64,000 bases of DNA from Thauera carbonicopians (GTDB lineage: Bacteria > Pseudomonadota > Gammaproteobacteria > Burkholderiales > Rhodocyclaceae). Of this stretch, positions 16,186 to 25,847 are shown one piece after another. The stretch lies in NCBI RefSeq assembly GCF_025699485.1, contig NZ_JANUXN010000001.1, forward strand, positions 124,001 to 188,000, in the 5' to 3' direction. The translations under genes were made by a program, and so were the position numbers. Below the pieces are notes generated by a model that saw only the letters and a list, made by a program, of their open reading frames with translations, was not told the origin of the DNA and ran no database searches. The first letter of the stretch is position 1. Each line of letters begins with the position of its first letter.

Positions 16186-17037
16186 TCAGGCCTGGGCCTC
16201 GACGTGGCGCAGCGACAGGTCGAGTGCGCGCACGTCCTTGGTCAGGGTGCCGATCGAGATGCGGTCGACGCCGGTTTCGGCGATGGCGCGCACCCGCTCC
16301 AGGCTGACGCCGCCGGAAGCTTCGAGTTCGGCGCGGCCGGCGTTGATGGCGACGGCTTCGCGCATGTCGTCCAGGCTCATGTTGTCGAGCAGCACCATCT
16401 TCACGCCTGCATCAAGCGCTTCCTTCAGTTCGTCGAGGCTCTCGACCTCGACTTCGATGAAGACGTTTGACGGCGCGATGAGGCGCGCCTGCTCGACCAC
16501 TTCACGGATGCCGCCGGCGGCGATGATGTGGTTTTCCTTGATCAGGATGCCGTCGTAGAGGCCGACGCGGTGGTTGGTGCCGCCGCCGATCGCAACCGCG
16601 TACTTCTGCGCCAGGCGCAGGCCGGGCAGCGTCTTGCGGGTATCGACGATCCTGGCCTTGGTGCCGGCGACGGCATCGACGAAGCGGCGTGTCACCGTGG
16701 CGGTGCCGGACAGCAGTTGCAGGAAGTTCAGCGCCGTGCGCTCCGCGGTCAGCAGCACCCGCGCGCGGGCGATGATGTCGCACAGCACGTCGCCGGCCTT
16801 GACCACGTCGCCGTCGTGGACGTGCCAGTCGACCACCGCCGCCGGGCTGAGCGCGGCGAAGGCGGCGTCGAACCAGGCGGTGCCGCAGATCACCGCGTCC
16901 TCGCGGGTGATGACGCGGCCGCGGGCCTCGGTGTCGGGCGCGATCAGGCGCGCCGTCAGGTCGCCGGTGCCGATGTCTTCGGCCAGGGAGGCGGCGATGT
17001 TGCGCTGGATTTCGACGCGAAGCTGTTCAGAGAGCAT
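16186..17037 (-). CDS. nadC: Nicotinate-nucleotide pyrophosphorylase (carboxylating)
   Basis: This 283-residue enzyme of de novo NAD synthesis converts quinolinate and PRPP to nicotinate mononucleotide. Family motifs present are [16 protein letters not shown], the Arg/Lys-rich active-site stretch [40 protein letters not shown] and the C-terminal barrel segment [19 protein letters not shown]. Length is typical. The strand and spacing put it in a group with the unknown gene downstream and the NAD(P)HX repair gene upstream (80 bp), so the cluster has a common NAD theme. Confidence 0.97.
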   Translation of the reverse strand: MLSEQLRVEIQRNIAASLAEDIGTGDLTARLIAPDTEARGRVITREDAVICGTAWFDAAFAALSPAAVVDWHVHDGDVVKAGDVLCDIIARARVLLTAERTALNFLQLLSGTATVTRRFVDAVAGTKARIVDTRKTLPGLRLAQKYAVAIGGGTNHRVGLYDGILIKENHIIAAGGIREVVEQARLIAPSNVFIEVEVESLDELKEALDAGVKMVLLDNMSLDDMREAVAINAGRAELEASGGVSLERVRAIAETGVDRISIGTLTKDVRALDLSLRHVEAQA

Positions 17038-17117
17038 GGGGGGTGAGCGGACAGGTTGCAGGAGGCGCGATTCTAGCATCGCGCCCGCTGCGGACAGACC
17101 GGGGGGTGCCCCCGGGA

Positions 17118-18674
17118 TCAATGCTTGCCCAGCGTGATCAGCGGGCGGGAGTCGCGCTGGCCGTCGCGGTTCGTATCCTGCTGCGCTTCGATGAGCCAGC
17201 CGTTGAAGACGCCGCGGGCGGCGACGATGGTTTCGCTGGCGCTCAGGCCGATCGGACCGGTGCCTTCGCGTGCCAGGCGATCCGCCGCGGCGCCATGCAG
17301 ATGGACGGCCGCGATCAGTGCCGATTCGGCGGGCCAGCCCTGGGCGAGCAGGCCGGCGACGAGGCCGGTGAGCACGTCGCCCATGCCGGCGCTGGCCATG
17401 CCGGGGTGGCCGCTGGTGTTGATGAACCAGCGCCCGTCGGGTGCAGCGATGATCGAGCCGCAGCCTTTCAGCACGGTCAGCGCATTGTAGCGGCGGGCGA
17501 TGTCGAGCGCAGCCTGCAGGCGGTCGGACTGGACGGCCGCGGTGCCGATGCCCAGCATGCGGCCGGCTTCGGCCGGATGCGGCGTCAGCACGGTCGGCAT
17601 CCTGCGTGCGGCGAGCTGGTTCTGCAGCGCGGTGTCGGTGCCGATCAGGTTCAGTGCGTCGGCGTCCAGCACCAGCGGAACGTCGCGGGCGAGGGCGGTG
17701 GCCAACTGTGCGGCAGCGTTGGCGTCGGTGCCCAGGCCCGGCCCCACGGCCAGCGCGCTCAGGCGCTCGGGCAGTTGCGCGGCGCGGCGCAGCATGAGTT
17801 CGGGGTGCGAGAAGTCGACCGCCGGGCCGTTGGGGTCGAGCAGGCCGGCATAGACCCGGCCGGTGCCCAGCCATTGCGCCGCACGCCCGGCCAGCAGCGC
17901 CGCACCGACCATGCCCGCATTGCCGCCGAGGATGCCGGCATCGCCGTACAGGCCCTTGTGGCTGTTGCGCGGTCGGCGCACCAGCAGGCTGCGGAACAGC
18001 GCGGGCGTGATCGCATGGCCGGCGGCGGGCAGCCAGGCCGGCGCGTCGATGTCCAGCCGCTGCACGCTGATGTCGCCGCAGTAGTCGGGGCCGTCGTTGG
18101 TCAGCAGGCCGGGCTTGAGCGAAATGAAGGTGGTCGTGTGGGTGGCGCGGAAGGTCGTGCCGTGCGGCTGGCCGGTGTCGGCGTCGAGGCCGCTGGGCAC
18201 GTCGAGCGCCATGCGCGGCGACGGCTGGGCGTTGAGGGTCTGGATCCAGCCGGCGTAGCGGCCTTCGATCCTGCGCTTGAGGCCGATGCCGAAGATGGCA
18301 TCCACCACCAGCGCCCAGCCCTGCGCCGGCGCCGCCGGCAGGTCGGAAATGATCTGGCCGCCCGCCGCGAGATAGTCCGCGTAGGCCTTGGCGGCTTCGG
18401 CGGGCAGATTCTGGGCGTCGGCGGCGAAGGCGACCTGCACTTCGCGCCCGGCCTGGGCCAACTGGCGGGCCATGACGAAACCGTCACCGCCGTTGTTGCC
18501 CGGCCCGCAGGCGATCAGGATCGGCCCGGGGCGGTCCATGATCAGGCGGACCGCGTCTTCCGCGGCGGCGCGGCCGGCTCGCTCCATCAGCGGCGGCCGC
18601 GCGCTGGGGATGAGCTTGCCTTCGATTTCGCGGATGCCGGCGACGGGATAGATGGGTAGGGCGGACAGGAACAT
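17118..18674 (-). CDS. nnr: Bifunctional NAD(P)H-hydrate epimerase/ADP-dependent dehydratase
   Basis: This 518-residue fusion repairs hydrated NAD(P)H. The N-terminal YjeF_N epimerase half (about residues 1-215) shows [17 protein letters not shown] and [10 protein letters not shown]. The C-terminal ribokinase-like dehydratase half (about 230-515) shows [24 protein letters not shown] and [16 protein letters not shown]. Both halves appear complete. The Met at 18674 gives the normal N-terminus [13 protein letters not shown]; a longer frame lacks a recognisable start. It is upstream of nadC. Confidence 0.95.
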   Translation of the reverse strand: MFLSALPIYPVAGIREIEGKLIPSARPPLMERAGRAAAEDAVRLIMDRPGPILIACGPGNNGGDGFVMARQLAQAGREVQVAFAADAQNLPAEAAKAYADYLAAGGQIISDLPAAPAQGWALVVDAIFGIGLKRRIEGRYAGWIQTLNAQPSPRMALDVPSGLDADTGQPHGTTFRATHTTTFISLKPGLLTNDGPDYCGDISVQRLDIDAPAWLPAAGHAITPALFRSLLVRRPRNSHKGLYGDAGILGGNAGMVGAALLAGRAAQWLGTGRVYAGLLDPNGPAVDFSHPELMLRRAAQLPERLSALAVGPGLGTDANAAAQLATALARDVPLVLDADALNLIGTDTALQNQLAARRMPTVLTPHPAEAGRMLGIGTAAVQSDRLQAALDIARRYNALTVLKGCGSIIAAPDGRWFINTSGHPGMASAGMGDVLTGLVAGLLAQGWPAESALIAAVHLHGAAADRLAREGTGPIGLSASETIVAARGVFNGWLIEAQQDTNRDGQRDSRPLITLGKH

Positions 18675-18896
18675 GATGGGCGCGCCGTCAGGTAAAGGCG
18701 GAATTGTAAGGCGCGCTGCGGCGCAGCGTGAACGAGCGTCGAGTCGAACGCATGATGCCATGCCTGCCGTTGATCATTATCGACATCCAATGAGATGTCA
18801 CTACGGTTCCTTTCAGTTGTCTGTGAAGCTCGTGCCGAGGCGCTGAACACCGGAGCGGCTCGGCACCGCGCCGGTGTGCCGGGTCCGGCTGGCGGG

Positions 18897-21293
18897 TCAG
18901 AAGCTGTACTTCAGCGAGGCCATGAAGTTGCGCGGGGCGCCGTAAAGACCGTTTTCGCCGATACCGCTGAAATAACGCCGGTCCAGCGCATTGTTCAGGT
19001 TGAGAGAAACGGACAGACTCCGGTCGATCTGGTAGCGCGCCATCAGGCTGACCAGGGCGAGACTGCCTTGCCGGTAGTTGAAACCGCTCCCGCTGGTAAT
19101 GGCATTCTGCCAATGGAGGCCGCCGCCCAGCGTGAGTTTCTCCCATGCGCCGGGCAGGCGGTAGCTGGTGAACAGCTTCAGAGTCTGGCGGGGAACATGG
19201 GTGAGCACGCGTTGGCCGTCGCCATCTTCGGTGGTCGCATGGGTGTAACCCGCCGCAAGCTGCCAGCCCGGCGCCAGTTCACCGTTGAGCTCCAGTTCGA
19301 CGCCTCGGGCGCGGGTGTTGCCCAGCAGGTCGTATGTGAACGCGTCATTGTTCCAGACGGCGAGGTTGTCTACTTCGTTGCGGAACACCGAAAGGCTGGC
19401 CGTCAGGCGGCCGCCGTGGAAGCCGGCCTTGACGCCCGCTTCATAGCTGACGCCTTCCTCGGGTTTCAGCGCCGTGGGGATGAACTCGCTGAGCCAGGAA
19501 TCCTGCGGGCGGAAGATCTTGGTGTAGCTGGCATAGACCGACCAGGTGTCGTTCAGCGCGTGCACGATGCCGGCATACGGGACGAAGGTGTTCTTGCGCT
19601 CGCGGGTGGAGAAGTCCCCCCACAGAACGCTGGTTTCGTCATGATCCCGCGCCCAGCGGGTGGTGCGCCCCCCGAGCAGCAGGCTGGTGTCATCCGTGAG
19701 CGTGAAGCGGGCATTCACGAAGGCACCGTAGTTGCGCTCTTCTCCACGGGAGCTGCCGGTTTTTTCAAACGTCGGAGCCGCTGCATTGGCCCACTGATGG
19801 ACGGTGGTCGCAACGGGATAGCCCGCATCCAGGGTGTAGGCCGGGCCGTGCGACCTGAGCTTCGACAGCGTGAGGCCGGCAATCAGCTCATGGTCGCGGC
19901 CGAACAGCGGGAACGCGCCTGATACATAGGCATCGAGGTTGTCCTGCTCGAGTTGGTGTTCCCAACGGTTCGGCCGAATCGTCACGCCTGCGCCGGTTGC
20001 CGGGTCGACCGTGCCGAGGAAGCTCGCGACCAGGCCATCGTAGTCATAGCGCGTATGGCTGTACTCCACCTTGCCGACCCATCCGGAACCGAAGCGGTGT
20101 TCCAGCGAGGTGAAGATGCCATCCATGTCGTGCTTGTAGTAGCGCCACTTCTGGCTGGTATTGTCCGAGCGCGACAGCGGGATGCGCTGGCCATTGCTGA
20201 AATAGAGCGGCCGGCTGATGATGGCGGAGTCGCTATCCTGCCGCAGATGGTTGAAGCCGACGGTGAGCAGCGTGTGTTCGCTCAGGTCGAACTCGCCGAT
20301 GCCGTAGAGCGCGAGGCTCTCCTGTTTGAAGCGATCCACCCAGGCGCCCTGTTGCTTGTAGTCGCCGACCAGGCGCAGGCGTGCCGTGCCGCTTTCGTTC
20401 ATGGCGCCGGATACGTCGGCCCCGGCGCCATGGCGGTCCCAGCTGCCGGCCTGCAGCGTGAGCGTGCGCTGAGTGTCGGCGGTCGGCCGCTTGCGGATCA
20501 GGTTGACCGTGGCCGCCGGCGTGCCGAGGCCGTTCATGACCCCCGTGGCGCCGCGCACCACTTCCACGCGGTCGTAGGCGGCCGTATTGGCGAGGAAGGG
20601 ACTCATGCCGGTGGAGGTCGGCACGCCGTCGATCTGGAAGTTGCCCAGGCTGGAGCCGCGCGCGTAGATGTTGGGGCTATCCTGCCCGATCGAGCTTTGC
20701 TGGACGAAGATGCCAGCCGTGGCGTTGAGTACGTCGACCAGCGTGTCCAGCCGCTGATCCTCCAGCCGCTGCCGGGTCAGCACGGTAACCGCCTGCGGGG
20801 TTTCCTGAGGCGTCAGGTTCAACCGCGTGGAACTGCTGGTGGACCAGGTGGTGTAGGAGCCGGTGCCTTCGGTGGTGGAGCCGAAGGCCTTGCCGGAGAT
20901 GGTGACGGCCGGCAGCACTGCTTCCCGCGTGGGCGCTTCCGGGGTCGGCGCGATGGTGAAACCGTTTCTGCCACTGGCCTGGGCACTCAGGCCGCTGCCG
21001 GCGAGGAGGCGGCTCAGGGTCTGTTCGACGCTCATCCGCCCGGAGACTGCGGGCGCCTGGCGGCCGCTGAGCAATGCGCCGTCGGCGAAGATCTGCACAC
21101 CCGTCTGGCGCGAGAGTTCGTTCAGCGCGCTGCCCAGCGGTTGGGTTGCCAGCTCGATGTCGAAGCCTCGTGCCGCCTCTTGCACGGCGTGCTGGGCCAG
21201 CGCCGGCGCCGGTGCGGCGACGAAGGCAAAAGTGCCGCACAGAGCAGCGGTGATGGGCAGCAGGCGGAAGCTGCTCGGCTTGCGATGGGGCAT
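18897..21293 (-). CDS. TonB-dependent siderophore receptor with STN signalling domain (set 1)
   Basis: This 798-residue outer-membrane receptor has a signal peptide ending about PAPALAQ. A secretin/TonB N-terminal (STN) signalling domain follows (about 40-95, GSALNELSRQTGVQIFADG). Next come a plug with TPQAVTVLTRQRLEDQ and VEVVRGATGVMNGLGTPAATV, and a 22-strand-type barrel ending in aromatic Phe. It resembles FhuE/FpvA-like ferric siderophore transducers. The STN domain and the FecR and ECF sigma genes immediately upstream indicate cell-surface signalling. AGGAG 8 bp before the ATG fixes the start. The siderophore is unknown. Confidence 0.93.
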   Translation of the reverse strand: MPHRKPSSFRLLPITAALCGTFAFVAAPAPALAQHAVQEAARGFDIELATQPLGSALNELSRQTGVQIFADGALLSGRQAPAVSGRMSVEQTLSRLLAGSGLSAQASGRNGFTIAPTPEAPTREAVLPAVTISGKAFGSTTEGTGSYTTWSTSSSTRLNLTPQETPQAVTVLTRQRLEDQRLDTLVDVLNATAGIFVQQSSIGQDSPNIYARGSSLGNFQIDGVPTSTGMSPFLANTAAYDRVEVVRGATGVMNGLGTPAATVNLIRKRPTADTQRTLTLQAGSWDRHGAGADVSGAMNESGTARLRLVGDYKQQGAWVDRFKQESLALYGIGEFDLSEHTLLTVGFNHLRQDSDSAIISRPLYFSNGQRIPLSRSDNTSQKWRYYKHDMDGIFTSLEHRFGSGWVGKVEYSHTRYDYDGLVASFLGTVDPATGAGVTIRPNRWEHQLEQDNLDAYVSGAFPLFGRDHELIAGLTLSKLRSHGPAYTLDAGYPVATTVHQWANAAAPTFEKTGSSRGEERNYGAFVNARFTLTDDTSLLLGGRTTRWARDHDETSVLWGDFSTRERKNTFVPYAGIVHALNDTWSVYASYTKIFRPQDSWLSEFIPTALKPEEGVSYEAGVKAGFHGGRLTASLSVFRNEVDNLAVWNNDAFTYDLLGNTRARGVELELNGELAPGWQLAAGYTHATTEDGDGQRVLTHVPRQTLKLFTSYRLPGAWEKLTLGGGLHWQNAITSGSGFNYRQGSLALVSLMARYQIDRSLSVSLNLNNALDRRYFSGIGENGLYGAPRNFMASLKYSF

Positions 21294-21417
21294 GTCGGCT
21301 CCTGTTCGTGGACATGCGTGCTTCGACCAAGAAGCGCGCTTCAGGGCAGGAGACGTTCGGGAGAGAAAAACGGAGACAGGGGCGGAGCGATTTTCGGTTC
21401 GCCGCTGCGTTTCGGGG

Positions 21418-22431
21418 TCAGCGTGCCGCCAGACGGATGCTGCCATCGTCGAGCACTTCCGCACGCAGCGGCAGGATGGCAGGCAGCGCCTGGACGAGGC
21501 TGCGCTGATCCTGGGCGCGGAAGCGGCCGGTCAGTCGTAGCGCGGCGGTACGGGCGTCGGCGAGGACGATGGGCTGCCGGCGGTAGGCGTTGATGGCGGG
21601 CAAGGCGTCGGCCAGCGGCACGTCGTCGAAAAGCAGCCAGCCGTCGCGCCAGGCAGCGACCTGCTCGGGCCGGATCGGGCGGATGGCTTCGGGGCGGCCA
21701 TTGCTCACCTTCAGTGCCTCGCCGCCGCGCAAGTCGATGGCCGGCGGGCCGAACATGGGCAGACGGGCAAGGCCTTCAGCGCGCGGCGTGAAGCGGACGT
21801 GGCCGTGCTCGACGGCGATCTCCAGCACTCCACCTCGGGCAGCGACGTTGAAGGCGGTGCCGAGCACTTCGATACGGCCTGCAGAGGTGTCGATGCGGAA
21901 AGGACGGCCAGTGTCGCGGGCAACGGCGAAATACGCTTCGCCTCCGGCCAGCTCGACATGGCGCGCAGCATGGCTGAAGCTGGTGTGGAGCACGGTGCCG
22001 GGCGCAAGCTGGAGCCGGCTGCCGAGGGTGCCGTCCGGGCCATCGGGCAGTTCGGCAAGCAAGGTGTCGAAACCGTCGTTGCGGTATTGCCGGGCGAATT
22101 GCACGGTCTGCTGCCGGTACAGCCAGGCGCCGCCGCCGAGAAGGCCGGCGCCGCTTCCCGTCAGCAACAGGGCGAGCATCTGGCGCCGGCGTGGCGAGGG
22201 ATTTCCCGAGGTCGCCGGGGCGAAGCGTTCCCGCAGCTCGGGCGCCAGGTCGCCGAGCATCTGCCAGCGTTGCCAGGCTTCGCTTGCCGCTGCGGCATTG
22301 GCCGGAGAGCGGACCCGCCAGCGTGCAAGCTCGGCTTCGGCGCGGGCTGCCACTTCGGGCCGCTCCACTGCGGCCTTGGCGATCAGGCGCAGCGCTTTCT
22401 CGACCAGGCGTTCGTCCGCACGGGCATGCAT
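21418..22431 (-). CDS. FecR-type anti-sigma/sigma regulator (set 1)
   Basis: This 337-residue inner-membrane regulator has a cytoplasmic N-terminal domain with the Trp-rich pattern ASEAWQRWQML. One membrane helix follows (about 80-100, LALLLTGSGAGLLGGGAWLY), then a periplasmic FecR domain (TVLHTSFSHAARHVELAGGEAYFAVA) and a C-terminal STN-like segment (ADALPAINAYRRQPIVLAD). The start overlaps the sigma factor stop by one base (TGATG), a typical coupled fecI-fecR junction. It should relay receptor occupancy to the sigma factor. Confidence 0.93.
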   Translation of the reverse strand: MHARADERLVEKALRLIAKAAVERPEVAARAEAELARWRVRSPANAAAASEAWQRWQMLGDLAPELRERFAPATSGNPSPRRRQMLALLLTGSGAGLLGGGAWLYRQQTVQFARQYRNDGFDTLLAELPDGPDGTLGSRLQLAPGTVLHTSFSHAARHVELAGGEAYFAVARDTGRPFRIDTSAGRIEVLGTAFNVAARGGVLEIAVEHGHVRFTPRAEGLARLPMFGPPAIDLRGGEALKVSNGRPEAIRPIRPEQVAAWRDGWLLFDDVPLADALPAINAYRRQPIVLADARTAALRLTGRFRAQDQRSLVQALPAILPLRAEVLDDGSIRLAAR

Positions 22432-23018
22432 CAGGCGTCCCACCCCGATGGCTGCTGATCGAAGTCCACATAGCCGCCGGCCGGTTCGACGTGCTCCGGC
22501 AGTTCTGCCTGCAGTTCGGCGAAGACACGGCTGCAGTCGAGTGCGGCGCGAACCACGTGCTTGGCCACGGTGCTTTCCTGGATGCCGAGCTGGGCGGCGA
22601 TTTCGGCCCGGCTCATGCCATAGGCGCGGAACAGGATGAACACCTCGCGCCGAACCCGAGGCAGGCTCATCAGTTGAGCAACGACCCGTTCGATGATCTG
22701 GCGCTGGGCGACCACGTAGTCGGATGCGGGCGCGGCTTGGCGCGCTTGCGGGGCACCATGTCGCGCAACCCAGTTGCTGGCAGTCTGCTGGCGGCGATGG
22801 TGGTCGATGCAGAGGTTGTGGGCGATGCGGAAAAGCAGGGCGCGCGGCGACTCGATGGCGACGTCGAGCTTGCGCTGCACGCTGAGCAGGAGCTGTTCGA
22901 AGCTGCTCTGGGCAATGTCGTCGGCGTCGGTGCCGTTGCCGAGCTTGCGGGTCAGGAAGCGGCGCAGTTCACGGTAGTGGGTGAGGGCTTCGGCAACGGA
23001 GGGGCTTGGGGAAGACAC
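22431..23018 (-). CDS. FecI-like ECF sigma factor (set 1)
   Basis: This 195-residue ECF sigma factor has a region 2 with DADDIAQSSFEQLL and SPRALLFRIAHNLCIDHHRR. Region 4 reads LPRVRREVFILFRAYGMSRAEIAAQLGIQESTVAKHVVRA. This is the iron-starvation (FecI/PvdS-like) type. It directs transcription of the linked TonB receptor when FecR signals. A 21-bp Fur-box-like palindrome lies 25 bp upstream of the ATG, so the expected trigger is iron limitation. Confidence 0.93.
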   Translation of the reverse strand: MSSPSPSVAEALTHYRELRRFLTRKLGNGTDADDIAQSSFEQLLLSVQRKLDVAIESPRALLFRIAHNLCIDHHRRQQTASNWVARHGAPQARQAAPASDYVVAQRQIIERVVAQLMSLPRVRREVFILFRAYGMSRAEIAAQLGIQESTVAKHVVRAALDCSRVFAELQAELPEHVEPAGGYVDFDQQPSGWDA

Positions 23019-23042
23019 AGGAGTGGGCGCCAGGCCATATGT

Positions 23043-23063
23043 TAATGATAACTTTTATCATTA
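23043..23063 (-). promoter_or_regulatory. Fur box upstream of ECF sigma gene (set 1)
   Basis: A perfect inverted repeat reads TAATGATAA, 3-bp spacer CTT, TTATCATTA. It matches the Fur consensus closely and lies just ahead of the fecI-like gene. Iron-dependent repression of the whole set is the natural reading. Confidence 0.85.
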
Positions 23064-23321
23064 TATGAGCGTTTCAGCGAACTCGCTGCTTCCATGCTGC
23101 TGGGCAGCCTCTTCCTCGATGATAATGTTCTAGCCACCGACGATTTCATGAGCGACCGTGGCAACCAGTGTCAGGCAGGGCACGGCGCTTTGTGAATTCA
23201 CCTACGACGCTTGGGAAGGGTCGTGGATGGATAGCGTAGCGGAACCCATCAATCATAGTCTCCATGGGTCGAATGATGGGTTTCATCTACGGCTCTACCT
23301 ATCCTGCTCCTACTGAATCGT
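23064..23321. other. Intergenic stretch between iron sets 1 and 2
   Basis: Together with the Fur box this makes about 300 bp without a gene. The sequence is more AT-rich than the flanking set 1 genes. I see no complete hairpin terminator with a T-tract for the set 2 receptor, no tRNA and no convincing small gene. Confidence 0.5.
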
Positions 23322-25736
23322 TTAGAACTGGTACTTGGCTGTCAGGGTGAAATTACGCGGATCACCGTAGTTACCGTAGTTCAAGTAAATGCCCGTGTAA
23401 TGCTTCTTGTCGAATAGATTGTTGATGTTCAGTTGCAGGCTCAAATCCTTGCCGGCTTGGTAGCTGGCAAACGCGTGAACCAGCGTATAGGCCGGCTGCT
23501 TCGCATCACCACCACCAGGACGCTGCCCTTTCTCGTAGATTTGGCTTTGCCAAGTGAGATGGCCACCAAGGAGCCATCGGTTCCACTCTCCGTAGAGACG
23601 ATACGAACTGCTCAGGCGCAGCAGCTTTTGCGGCTGAATGGTCTGGATGCCATTGCCGTTTCCATCCTTGGAGATGCGTCGGGTGAAACCGCCGGCAACA
23701 TTCCAGCCGAGTAGTGGCTCGCCCGAGATCTCCAGTTCATAACCGCGCGTCGTGGTGCCATCGATGGCTCTGTAGCGGTATTCGCCGTCTATGATGGTGT
23801 CGAACTCGGCCAGATTGTCCTGCTTGACCTTGAAGACCGCTGCCGAGAAATTGAGTCTACCGCCATGAAATTCTCCTTTCACTCCTCCTTCGTAGTTCGT
23901 GCCGATGATGGGGGCAAGCAGTGCACCGTTGCGGTCGCGAGCCGTTTGGGTTTTGAAGATGTCGGCGTAACTGGCGTAGGCCGAGTAGTTTTCGGAAAAG
24001 TCATAAATCACTCCGGCATAGGGCGTCACTTCGCGGTGATAGCTTGCGCTTGAGGTGACGCCCCAGTCCGTCAATGAGTAATCGACATCGGTCAGACGCG
24101 CACCGAGTATCAGTTTCAGCGGATCGGCCAGACTCAGACGGCTGGCAACGTAGGCGGCTTTTTCCCTATGGTCGATGTAGATGGGATTGTCTGTGCGGTG
24201 GACCGAGCCGAATTGCGGATAGGGGAATGAACGCTGATTGTAGTAGCTGTCTAGTGGGGGAACTGGCAAGCGCCTGTAGAAGAGCCGGCTTTCGTCGTAT
24301 TGGTAGTGGGAGTAGCCCAGCATCAGTTCATGTTTCCGCCCAAGCAGGGTGAAGGGGCCGGAAGCGGAAAGATCGAAGGTATCTTCCTGCTTGTCGATGT
24401 CGTAATACGCGCCGCTCAGCCAGAAACTGCCTGCGCCGGTTTCACGATCGAAAGCCCCTTCGAGTGTACGCAGCTTGGGAGTCGTTTCGGTTTTCCGGTA
24501 GCTGTATTGCAACTTGGCGTGCCAACCGTTGGCAAACTGCTTTTCCAGGCTGGCGAAACCGGCCAGGCGCTCGGAGTCGATGTAAGTCCAGTCTGCGGCG
24601 GTCGTGGTCGAGCGCGAAAAATTCGCCTTGCTCCCGTCGATGTAGTACATCGGCACCGGCGCGCCGTAGGTGGCACCTTTAGTGAGACTATCATGGTAAT
24701 CAATGCCCACGGTGAACAACATGTCGGTGGGCAAATCGGCTTCCAGGACACCGTATATCCCGGTGCTACGCTTGTCGTAATAGTCGAGGTAGGATTTCCG
24801 GTCGGCATGGGTAGCGACCAGCCGTCCGCGGATTTTTCCTTCTGCCGCCAACGGGCCCGACAGATCGATCTCGCCTCTATAGGCATCCCAGCTACCGGCA
24901 CCCAGTTGCGCGTACCCCTGGAATTCCCTGGTCGGTTTTTTGCGCACCAGATTGATGGCAGCGGAAGGTTCGCCGGTGCCGCTCAATAGGCCTGCGGCTC
25001 CGCGCACGATTTCTACCCGATCATAGATGGCATTATCGGAAAACCAATCGGTGTCGAATCCGAAGCCGCTGTCGGACGAAGATACCCCGTCGTGGCGAAT
25101 CTTGGTGATGTCGAAGCCGCGTGCACTGGGCAGGGTACGGTTGCTTTCGTACCGGTTCATGGTGATACCGACCGTACGTTCCAAGGCTTCGGCCAGTGTG
25201 ATCAACCCTTGATCATCCATTTGCTGCCGCGTGATCACAGTGACCGATTGCGGCGTGTCGCGTAGCGTAAGGCCAAGGCCAGTGGCAGAACTCATGCTTC
25301 TGGTCGTATAGCTGCCTGTACTCTCTGTTGTAGCGTCAGATACGCTGCGCCCCGTGACAGTGACGGGCGCCAGCGTCACATCGCCTGCTGCTGGCGCCCG
25401 TTCCAGCGTAAAACCATTCCCCCTCCTCACCGCAATCAAGCCGCTGCCAGCCAGCAGGCGACTCAGTGCCTGATCCACGCCCAGTCGTCCTTGCGCTCCG
25501 GGGCTCCGCTTGCCGCCGGCAATCTCCGGGGTGAAGGACACATTGATCCGCGTCTGTGCGGAAAATGCTGCCAGTGCGCCTTGCAGCGGGCCGGCGGGGA
25601 TGCTGAAGTCGAAAATGGCTTCCTGCGCCTGCGCAGTCACAGGCAGGGCCAGCGTGGCGCCCGTGGAGGCGACAAAGGCGAAGCGCAGGACGAGCGCCAA
25701 CGGGCGCAGAAGTTTGGGTGGATGTTTTTTGATCAT
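23322..25736 (-). CDS. TonB-dependent siderophore receptor with STN domain (set 2), lower GC
   Basis: This 804-residue ferric-siderophore receptor has a signal peptide ending PVTAQAQ and an STN domain (about 40-90, LQGALAAFSAQTRINVSF). The plug carries RDTPQSVTVITRQQMDDQGL and VEIVRGAAGLLSGTGEPSAAI, and the barrel ends LTAKYQF. It looks like FhuE/FoxA-type receptors. The gene body is visibly poorer in G+C and uses more A/T-ending codons than its neighbours, except near its 5' end. This suggests that the barrel region, or the whole gene, was acquired by transfer or recombined. The start at 25736 has GAGGA 11 bp upstream. FecR and sigma genes follow the usual order upstream. Confidence 0.93.
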   Translation of the reverse strand: MIKKHPPKLLRPLALVLRFAFVASTGATLALPVTAQAQEAIFDFSIPAGPLQGALAAFSAQTRINVSFTPEIAGGKRSPGAQGRLGVDQALSRLLAGSGLIAVRRGNGFTLERAPAAGDVTLAPVTVTGRSVSDATTESTGSYTTRSMSSATGLGLTLRDTPQSVTVITRQQMDDQGLITLAEALERTVGITMNRYESNRTLPSARGFDITKIRHDGVSSSDSGFGFDTDWFSDNAIYDRVEIVRGAAGLLSGTGEPSAAINLVRKKPTREFQGYAQLGAGSWDAYRGEIDLSGPLAAEGKIRGRLVATHADRKSYLDYYDKRSTGIYGVLEADLPTDMLFTVGIDYHDSLTKGATYGAPVPMYYIDGSKANFSRSTTTAADWTYIDSERLAGFASLEKQFANGWHAKLQYSYRKTETTPKLRTLEGAFDRETGAGSFWLSGAYYDIDKQEDTFDLSASGPFTLLGRKHELMLGYSHYQYDESRLFYRRLPVPPLDSYYNQRSFPYPQFGSVHRTDNPIYIDHREKAAYVASRLSLADPLKLILGARLTDVDYSLTDWGVTSSASYHREVTPYAGVIYDFSENYSAYASYADIFKTQTARDRNGALLAPIIGTNYEGGVKGEFHGGRLNFSAAVFKVKQDNLAEFDTIIDGEYRYRAIDGTTTRGYELEISGEPLLGWNVAGGFTRRISKDGNGNGIQTIQPQKLLRLSSSYRLYGEWNRWLLGGHLTWQSQIYEKGQRPGGGDAKQPAYTLVHAFASYQAGKDLSLQLNINNLFDKKHYTGIYLNYGNYGDPRNFTLTAKYQF

Positions 25737-25847
25737 TACGTGGGTTCCTCGAAGCTTGGGTGGCATGGCGCATATCGGGCGCTCATGCCTTCAAGTCGTT
25801 CGAGAAACGCGAATCAACAACACCTGCGGAAAATTTTCTCCGTGCCT

